Positions 1 through 6,249 of a DNA stretch of 6,249 nt are shown one piece after another. Position 1 is the first letter of the stretch. Every line of letters starts with the position of its first letter. This DNA comes from DATAFT01 sp035544635 (GTDB lineage: Bacteria > Acidobacteriota > Thermoanaerobaculia > Multivoradales > Multivoraceae). Both the position numbers and the translations under genes were made by a program. The notes below the pieces were generated by a model. It ran no database searches, had not been told where the DNA came from, and saw only the letters and a list, made by a program, of their open reading frames with translations. The stretch spans positions 1 through 6,249 of the forward strand of contig DATKDQ010000111.1 of NCBI GenBank assembly GCA_035544635.1, given 5' to 3'.

Positions 1-1673
1 GCGCCGGCCTCGCCCCCGAGCCGCGCTCCCTCCCACACCAGGAGCGCGGCGCTGGCCGCGTGGTACAGGGCGCTCGCAGCGCGGCTCGCCTGGACCTCGA
101 GCCCGCCCTCGGTTCCGACTCTTCCCACCAGGGCAACCGCGCGATCGAGGCTCGAGCGTGCCGCGGCGGAGAGCTCGCTCGGTGCCGCCGTCGCCGCGTC
201 GAGCCTGCGATGGAGCGCGCGCGCGAGCACCCGGTGGGCCCCCTCCTTCGCCGCGGCGCGCGCCACCACGTCGAGCGCGACGATGTTCGAAGTGCCCTCC
301 CAGATCACACCGATGTGCGCGTCGCGCACCAGGCGCGCGTTCACCCACTCTTCGATGTAGCCGTTCCCGCCGCGGACCTCCATCGCGGCGGTGGCCACCT
401 GGATGTTGTCGCGGCAGGCGCGCAGCTTGAGCAGCGGTGTCAGGATGCGCAGCGCCGCCGCCTCCTCCTGGGGCGCCGAGGCCGCGCCATCGCGCGCCGC
501 TTCATCGCAATCGCCGGCGCCGGCCGCGTCCATCGCCGCGGCGGCGTAGAGCGACATCGAGAGCGCCTGCTCGGCCGGCACCAGGATCTCGAGCAGCTGC
601 CGGCGCACCATCGCCATCTGGTCGAGCCGGCGCCCGAAGGCACGCCGCCCGCGCGCGGCCGCTCGCGCCTCGTTCCAGCAGCGGCGCATCATCGCGGCGG
701 CGCGCACGCCGTGCGAGAGGCGCGACAGGTTGACCTGCTCCATCATCTGCCGGAAGCCGCGCCGCTGGTCGCCGACCAGCCACGCCTGCGCGCCCTCGAG
801 CACGATCTCGCCGCTCGCCATCGAGCGCGTGCCCAGCTTGTCCTTGAGGCGGACGATCCGGTAGGCGTTGCGCTCGCCGTCCTCGAGATGACGCGGCATG
901 GCGAAGAGCGTAAGCCCGGCGGTGCCGGCGGGCGCGCCGCGCGGGCGCGCCAGGAGGAGTGCCAGGTCGGCGTCGGCGTGCGAGCAGAACCATTTCTCGC
1001 CGTGGAGCCGCCACCGGTCTCCGTCGCGCACCGCGATCGATTCGACGGCGCCCACGTCGGATCCGCCGGCGCGCTCGGTGATGAACTGGGTGCCCTTCCA
1101 GATCGTGTCGAGGTCCTGCGACAGCATCCGCGGCAGGAGCCGCGCCTGGAGATCCTCGCTCCCGAAGCGACGGATCAGATGGATCGAGGTGTCGGTGACG
1201 CTCACCGGGCACAGGAGCCCGAACTCGGCCTGCACGAAGAGGTACTGGAACGCGTACTTCGCGACCGCCGGCAGCGGCTCGGGCCAGCCCAGGACGCCGC
1301 CGCGGTGGGTCATCGCGTGCAGGCCGAGCTCGCCGAAGGCGAGCGCCTCCATCTCGCGGTAGGCCGGGTGGTACTCGATCCACTCCCGGTCGCGCCCCCA
1401 GCGATCGCGCGCGTGGAGGACCGGAGGGTTTCGATCGGCGGCGGCGGCGAGCTCGTCGAGCCGGCCGCCGGCGAGCACGCCGAGACGGCGCAGCGCCGGC
1501 TCGAGGTGAGCGAGGAGAGCCGGTGCGAGGTAGAGCGGCAGCAGGCTTCGCAGCGACGCATCGAGCTCCCAGAAGTCGGCGCCGCGGCAGTCGGGAGCGA
1601 CGTGCTGCGCGCGCCGGTCGGCCGGCGCGCTCTCGAGCTCGAGGGTCGGCTCGTGGTCGGATGGGTGGCGCAT
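1..1673 (-). CDS. AidB-type acyl-CoA dehydrogenase family flavoprotein (3' end beyond window)
   Basis: This is the N-terminal ~557 codons of an FAD-dependent acyl-CoA dehydrogenase-fold protein; the C-terminus runs off the left edge. Reading the minus strand from ATG at 1673 gives an open frame with family landmarks in order: NPP at 82-84, YHPAY at 101-105, the flavin/substrate-loop motif TERAGGSDV at 199-207, EKWF at 226-229, RLKDKLGTRS at 275-284, AMMRR at 327-331, RGGNGY at 434-439 and IWEGTSN at 457-463. From memory of E. coli AidB (about 541 aa), the order and wording match AidB better than short-chain acyl-CoA dehydrogenases, including the C-terminal helical extension after residue ~470. 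A low-complexity Ala/Glu/Asp insertion occupies about 383-405. AidB binds DNA and is linked to the alkylation response, but many relatives are plain acyl-CoA dehydrogenases, so the substrate is unknown. The start lies 8 bases after the upstream stop. The only SD-like GAGG is 1 base from ATG, too close, so translational coupling is likely. Confidence 0.9.
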   Translation of the reverse strand, partial: MRHPSDHEPTLELESAPADRRAQHVAPDCRGADFWELDASLRSLLPLYLAPALLAHLEPALRRLGVLAGGRLDELAAAADRNPPVLHARDRWGRDREWIEYHPAYREMEALAFGELGLHAMTHRGGVLGWPEPLPAVAKYAFQYLFVQAEFGLLCPVSVTDTSIHLIRRFGSEDLQARLLPRMLSQDLDTIWKGTQFITERAGGSDVGAVESIAVRDGDRWRLHGEKWFCSHADADLALLLARPRGAPAGTAGLTLFAMPRHLEDGERNAYRIVRLKDKLGTRSMASGEIVLEGAQAWLVGDQRRGFRQMMEQVNLSRLSHGVRAAAMMRRCWNEARAAARGRRAFGRRLDQMAMVRRQLLEILVPAEQALSMSLYAAAAMDAAGAGDCDEAARDGAASAPQEEAAALRILTPLLKLRACRDNIQVATAAMEVRGGNGYIEEWVNARLVRDAHIGVIWEGTSNIVALDVVARAAAKEGAHRVLARALHRRLDAATAAPSELSAAARSSLDRAVALVGRVGTEGGLEVQASRAASALYHAASAALLVWEGARLGGEAG

Positions 1674-1681
1674 ACCTCGCG

Positions 1682-2548
1682 CTACTCGGCGAAGCTGGAG
1701 CGGGCGCGCACGCCCCACCCGCCGTCCTCGCGCGTCACCAGGTACAGGGTGTCGAAGGTCGAGATGGCGGCGCCGGCGGCATCGCGGCGCGTAGCGCGCA
1801 GCGCCACGACGACGCCGTCCTTCGCCACCTGTACCGGCTCGATCGAGTCCCACACGCTCGCCTGCCAGCCGAGCCGCTTCGCGAACTCGTCGAAGTCGAA
1901 GGCTTCGCGGTAGGCGTCGCCGTTCGGCCAAGATCGCACCTCGCCGCCGGCGAGACGCAGGTGCGGGTAGTGGAAGGTGCTCACCCACGCCTCCTCGTCG
2001 CGGGCGTTGAAGGCCGCCATGTACGCCTCGACGACCGCGACCGCGGCGGAGGCCGCCGCCTCGCGCTCCTCTTTCGATTCGAGGACGGGCCCGGCCGCGA
2101 AGCGCGCCTGGATGCCGATCGAGCCGGAGCGCTCGGTGACGACGTAGGTCACCTGGGTGGTGAAGATCCTCGAGCCGTCGGCGCGAAACCGCGCGTACCG
2201 GCCGGCGACGTGCGCCTTGCCGGCTCCCAGGTGGACGACGCGCGTCGAGTCGAGCGCGCTTCGCACCCATCCGGTCGCGGCGACGCGCGCGAAGTCGATG
2301 GTGGCCGCGTACTCCTCGGCGGTGGCGTAGACCTCGCCGCCGCCCCCCGGGCTCGGCCGTACGTGCGGGTAGTGGAGCGTGGCGGCGAACGCCTGCGGAT
2401 CGCGCGTGTTCCACGCCACCATGAAGCGCTCCACCGCGGCCACCGCCTGCGCCTCGGTGAGCGCCGCCGCCGGGGCTAGACCGGCTCCGGCGGCGGCGAT
2501 CGCGGCCACCAGGAGGAAGATCGCCGGCGGGCACCGAGAAGTGGTCAT
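1682..2548 (-). CDS. Exported protein with two tandem NTF2/SnoaL-like domains
   Basis: A 288-residue protein with a probable Sec signal peptide: basic start, hydrophobic stretch at about 9-29 and an A-x-A type site near residues 27-29. The mature part is two copies of one ~120-residue unit. Unit 1 (about 33-150) has WNTRDPQAF at 46-54 and HYPH at 59-62; unit 2 (about 167-284) has FNARDEEAW at 180-188 and HYPH at 193-196. The units stay in register at an offset of 134 residues through to GIQAR (145-149) and GVRAR (279-283). The alternating helix then strand-rich pattern and the N-x-R-D-x-x-A-[FW] helix are typical of the NTF2-like/SnoaL cone fold, which binds small molecules or acts as an enzyme. 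No catalytic residue can be assigned, so function is unknown. The ATG at 2548 is supported by AGGA at 2557-2560 (minus strand), 8 bases upstream. It is likely first in an operon with the AidB-like gene, which starts 8 bases after its stop. Confidence 0.85.
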   Translation of the reverse strand: MTTSRCPPAIFLLVAAIAAAGAGLAPAAALTEAQAVAAVERFMVAWNTRDPQAFAATLHYPHVRPSPGGGGEVYATAEEYAATIDFARVAATGWVRSALDSTRVVHLGAGKAHVAGRYARFRADGSRIFTTQVTYVVTERSGSIGIQARFAAGPVLESKEEREAAASAAVAVVEAYMAAFNARDEEAWVSTFHYPHLRLAGGEVRSWPNGDAYREAFDFDEFAKRLGWQASVWDSIEPVQVAKDGVVVALRATRRDAAGAAISTFDTLYLVTREDGGWGVRARSSFAE

Positions 2549-2657
2549 GGGTGCGATCCTATGCCGTCGGCGGCTTGCCCGCTTCCCTTCCTGGACCTGG
2601 CCGCGCGCTGGGTGATCTAAGATCGCGTACTCACCCTCGTCGATCCAGGAGATCGGA
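2549..2657. promoter_or_regulatory. Divergent intergenic region carrying both upstream signals
   Basis: This 109-bp gap lies between the starts of the NTF2-repeat gene (leftward) and the S9 peptidase gene (rightward), so promoters for both should lie here or just inside the genes. For the peptidase, AGGAG at 2647-2651 is a good ribosome binding site, 6 bases before ATG. For the leftward gene, AGGA (minus strand, 2560-2557) is well placed. A weak plus-strand -10-like TAAGAT sits at 2618-2623 without a convincing -35 at normal spacing. I cannot identify the leftward promoter. Confidence 0.5.
2614..2624. repeat. Short perfect palindrome overlapping a -10-like box
   Basis: GATCT-A-AGATC is a perfect 5+1+5 inverted repeat in the divergent region. 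It overlaps the -10-like TAAGAT, about 34-44 bases before the peptidase start codon. This is a plausible place for an operator, but an 11-base palindrome can arise by chance, and several other GATC sites lie nearby. Confidence 0.25.
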
Positions 2658-4841
<2,184 letters not shown>

Positions 4842-4860
4842 AATGGTCGGAGCAGCGTCG

Positions 4861-4878
4861 GCGCCGAGGCATCGGCGC
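4861..4878 (+). terminator. Small GC-rich hairpin after the peptidase gene, possible terminator
   Basis: GCGCCGA at 4861-4867 and TCGGCGC at 4872-4878 form a 7-bp perfect stem with a 4-base loop (GGCA), extendable by one G-U pair, about 20 bases after the peptidase stop. No T-run follows, so it is a weak candidate for an intrinsic terminator; Rho-dependent ending or read-through into the next gene is equally possible. Confidence 0.3.
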
Positions 4879-4916
4879 TCGATCTGGCGGGGCACCTCGG
4901 ACGGGATGGCTCGCGC

Positions 4917-4946
4917 GTGACAAGCCATGGCATCTCGACTTATGCA
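4917..4946 (+). promoter_or_regulatory. Possible sigma70-like promoter for the small membrane protein
   Basis: GTGACA at 4917-4922 matches the -35 consensus TTGACA at five of six positions. With an 18-base spacer, TATGCA at 4941-4946 is a poor -10 (three of six). It lies in a short stretch (about 4918-4966) clearly richer in A and T than its surroundings, which supports a regulatory role. If used, transcription would begin near 4953, making the TTG codon at 4958 nearly leaderless and favouring a later start codon. Confidence 0.3.
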
Positions 4947-4978
4947 AGAATAGCCATTTGAGATCTCTCCGGGTGACG

Positions 4979-5320
4979 ATGGCACCGCCGAAACCCATGG
5001 ACGCGCGCAGCGGGCTCGAGGTCGGATCCGTGGAGCCGAGGCTTCCGCGCACGTTTCGGTCACCTCGGAAGCTGCCCTACCTCGGCCGGGTGGTGGCTGG
5101 GATCCTCGCCTGGATCCTCCTCGTCATCGGTCTCGCCGGCCTCGTCCTTCCCGGCGTCCAGGGGGTGCTCACGCTCGCCCTGAGCGCCACCATGTTCTCT
5201 CTCACCAGCACGCGCGCGCACGAGCGGCTGCGCTCCGCTTTCCGGCCTTGGCCCAAGGGGTGGCGGCGGGTGATCAAGGTCCGCCTCACGCTCGAGCGCC
5301 GGCTGGCCAAGCTCCGCTAG
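4979..5320 (+). CDS. Small two-helix inner-membrane protein (PGPGW/DUF454-like)
   Basis: About 113 residues from ATG 4979. A basic N-terminal tail leads to hydrophobic helix 1 (about 38-58), a tight turn with LPGVQG (57-62), hydrophobic helix 2 (about 60-76), then a strongly basic amphipathic tail rich in Arg and Lys. The layout (two helices joined by a LPG turn, then a polar tail beginning with STRAHERL) resembles small bacterial membrane families such as PGPGW or DUF454. I recognise it only by pattern, and function is unknown. The start is uncertain: the frame also has TTG 4958, ATG 4997 and GTG 5030. Only GTG 5030 has a well spaced SD (GAGG at 5018-5021), giving 96 residues that keep both helices. 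The gene converges on the hydrolase gene, overlapping it by 4 bases, and its stop TAG lies in the left arm of a perfect hairpin. Confidence 0.7.
   Translation: MAPPKPMDARSGLEVGSVEPRLPRTFRSPRKLPYLGRVVAGILAWILLVIGLAGLVLPGVQGVLTLALSATMFSLTSTRAHERLRSAFRPWPKGWRRVIKVRLTLERRLAKLR
5018..5032 (+). promoter_or_regulatory. Alternative ribosome binding site and GTG start for the small membrane protein
   Basis: GAGG at 5018-5021 is followed by an 8-base spacer and an in-frame GTG at 5030-5032. The candidate starts further upstream (TTG 4958, ATG 4979, ATG 4997) show no comparable SD. Starting here would remove a 17-residue, probably disordered N-terminal segment and leave the membrane hairpin intact. Confidence 0.35.
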
Positions 5321-5355
5321 CTCCGGAAATGGTGTTTACCATTTCCGGAGCTAGC
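5316..5355. terminator. Perfect 18-bp hairpin at the overlap of two convergent genes; probable bidirectional terminator
   Basis: GCTAGCTCCGGAAATGGT (5316-5333) pairs without mismatch with ACCATTTCCGGAGCTAGC (5338-5355) around a 4-base loop, GTTT. The stem would form in transcripts from either strand. The left arm holds both stop codons: TAG at 5318-5320 for the rightward gene, and TAG read leftward at 5319-5317 for the hydrolase. No T-run follows on either strand, so it is not a classic intrinsic terminator. It may stop RNA polymerase as a U-less hairpin, protect 3' ends from exonucleases, or be a dispersed palindromic element. The stem itself is certain; the function is inferred. Confidence 0.65.
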
Positions 5356-6204
5356 CACGTCTTCGGCGCCGCGGACGGCGCTACGCTCCGCCAGCCGCTC
5401 CATCCTCGCCGGCCAATCGATCTCTGCGACCGGAAGGACGATGTGCCCGCGGCCTTCGAGGATCTCGAGCTCGGCGTCCGGTAGGAGACGGGCCATCTCC
5501 CGCGCCTGCCGCACCGAGTCCACGATGCGATCGCGGGTGCTGGCGAACAGGGCGACCGGCTGGCGCACGCGGCCGAGCTCGCCGCGCAGGTCGAGCCGCT
5601 GGATCATCTGGAGGCGCGCCGGATAGCCCTCGCTCATCGTCCAGGCCGGTCCGGCGCCGCGCCAGGCACGCGGGGCCGACCGCCAGGGCCCGGGAGGGTC
5701 GCCCGGCGTCGCGTCGCGCGGAGGCGCTCCCAGGAACTCCGCGATCGCATCCGCCTCGCCCGCCCCTCCGAACAGGAGCCTCGGCCCGAACAGCCGGCGC
5801 CCGAAGGAGAGCATCCAGGCGGGCGTGCAGCGCGCGCCGATCCGCGAGCAGCCGAGGCGGGCCCGGTGCCGGAAGTGGGGAAAGGCGTTCACCAGGGCCA
5901 GCCCGGCGACCGAGGACGGGAAGTCGAGGGCCGCACGCAGGGCGACCGCGCCGCCGAACGACTCCGCGAGCAGCAGCATGCGATCGACGCCGCGGAGAGA
6001 GACGGTCTCGACCGCGCTCGCCGCGAGGTGGTGGTAGGTGCGGTGCTCCGGATTCGCGCTCAGGCGATAGCGCAGCCGCAGCAGGCGAAAGCGCTGCTCG
6101 AGGCGCGCCGCCGTTCCGAACAGGAGCTGTCCGGAGCCGTCGATGCCCGGTAGGTAGATCAGTGCCGGCCCCTGACCACGGTCGGATAGGACTTCGGTGA
6201 ACAT
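5317..6204 (-). CDS. Alpha/beta-hydrolase fold protein, probable esterase
   Basis: A 295-residue cytoplasmic protein with no signal peptide and a complete hydrolase triad. LPGIDGSG at 18-25 forms the oxyanion-hole loop after strand 3. The nucleophile elbow LLAESFGG places Ser82, Asp225 lies in STRDRIVD, and His254 in GRGHIVLP. A variable lid-like region at about 110-195 is rich in Arg, Gly and Pro. The elbow reads A-E-S-F-G, with Ala at the first position of the usual G-x-S-x-G. The arrangement resembles small esterases or pimeloyl-ACP methyl-esterase-like proteins; the substrate is unknown. ATG at 6204 is the only usable early start: an in-frame TAG lies 12 codons upstream with no other start codon between. 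It has no SD, and a GC-rich inverted repeat sits just before it, so a leaderless or weakly initiated message is possible. The last 12 codons before the stop (ASSGNGKHHFRS) are encoded by the terminal hairpin and look like an unrelated tail after the hydrolase fold ends. Confidence 0.9.
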   Translation of the reverse strand: MFTEVLSDRGQGPALIYLPGIDGSGQLLFGTAARLEQRFRLLRLRYRLSANPEHRTYHHLAASAVETVSLRGVDRMLLLAESFGGAVALRAALDFPSSVAGLALVNAFPHFRHRARLGCSRIGARCTPAWMLSFGRRLFGPRLLFGGAGEADAIAEFLGAPPRDATPGDPPGPWRSAPRAWRGAGPAWTMSEGYPARLQMIQRLDLRGELGRVRQPVALFASTRDRIVDSVRQAREMARLLPDAELEILEGRGHIVLPVAEIDWPARMERLAERSAVRGAEDVASSGNGKHHFRS

Positions 6205-6210
6205 CGGCGG

Positions 6211-6229
6211 CGGACCGTGAAGCGGTCCG
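6211..6229. repeat. Inverted repeat just upstream of the hydrolase start
   Basis: CGGACCG (6211-6217) and CGGTCCG (6223-6229) form a perfect 7-bp inverted repeat around a 5-base spacer. It ends 6 bases before the hydrolase ATG on the minus strand and occupies the place where an SD would be expected. As DNA it could be a dimer operator; as RNA it would be a stem blocking ribosome access. The adjoining TCCGATCCGAT is a short direct repeat. Confidence 0.35.
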
Positions 6230-6249
6230 ATCCGATGCTATCCGGGTCG

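Noticed and set aside
502..1383. A 293-codon minus-strand frame inside the AidB-like gene.
   Set aside because: It is a different frame from the motif-bearing one and is dominated by Arg, Ala and Pro, as expected of an out-of-frame GC-rich shadow.
60..1913. A 617-codon open frame on the plus strand.
   Set aside because: It runs antisense to the AidB-like gene and into the NTF2-repeat gene. The minus strand encodes clear family motifs, while this frame gives an Arg/Ala/Glu-rich product without domains.
1523..2479. A 318-codon plus-strand frame opposite the NTF2-repeat gene.
   Set aside because: It lacks any recognisable motif and is antisense to a gene with a signal peptide and an internal duplication, which show the minus strand is the coding one.
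4906..4928. ATGGCT and AGCCAT inverted pair after the peptidase gene.
   Set aside because: A 6-bp stem with an 11-base loop and no T-run is weak and likely coincidental; it also overlaps the promoter-like stretch.
6235..6240. TAGCAT on the minus strand as a -10 box for the hydrolase.
   Set aside because: It has four of six matches, but the -35 region falls outside the window, so it cannot be judged.

Overview
The window is uniformly very GC-rich, densely packed bacterial DNA. Two genes encode Sec-type signal peptides with a hydrophobic core and an A-x-A cleavage site, and the genes use clear Shine-Dalgarno sequences only in part. This fits a high-GC Gram-negative such as a myxobacterial/deltaproteobacterial-type, acidobacterial or related uncultured lineage. 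The lineage is an inference from composition and gene style; there is no rRNA or other marker gene to place it. I see no tRNA, CRISPR array, insertion sequence or phage gene.

Layout. Positions 1-2548 hold two minus-strand genes in a tight unit. The upstream gene (1682-2548) encodes an exported protein made of two tandem NTF2/SnoaL-like domains. Eight bases after its stop begins an AidB-type acyl-CoA dehydrogenase-family flavoprotein (from 1673 down, cut by the left edge of the window). A 109-bp divergent intergenic region (2549-2657) separates this unit from a plus-strand gene (2658-4841) for a secreted S9-family serine peptidase with an N-terminal beta-propeller and a complete Ser574/Asp655/His687 triad. 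After a 137-bp gap, which holds a small hairpin and a comparatively AT-rich promoter-like stretch, comes a small two-helix membrane protein (about 4979-5320). It converges on a minus-strand alpha/beta hydrolase (5317-6204) whose 5' leader at the right edge contains a short inverted repeat.

How the genes relate. The AidB-like enzyme and the NTF2-repeat protein are probably co-transcribed, but no shared pathway can be read from the sequence. The peptidase, membrane protein and hydrolase look like independent housekeeping or accessory genes rather than a dedicated system. The most distinctive element is a perfect 18-bp stem, 4-nt loop hairpin at 5316-5355. The convergent genes overlap by the 4 bases CTAG, so both stop codons lie in one arm of the stem, and the last residues of the hydrolase are encoded by the hairpin itself. 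The second notable feature is the nearly gap-free internal duplication in the NTF2-like protein. I found no convincing evidence for a new multi-gene system here.
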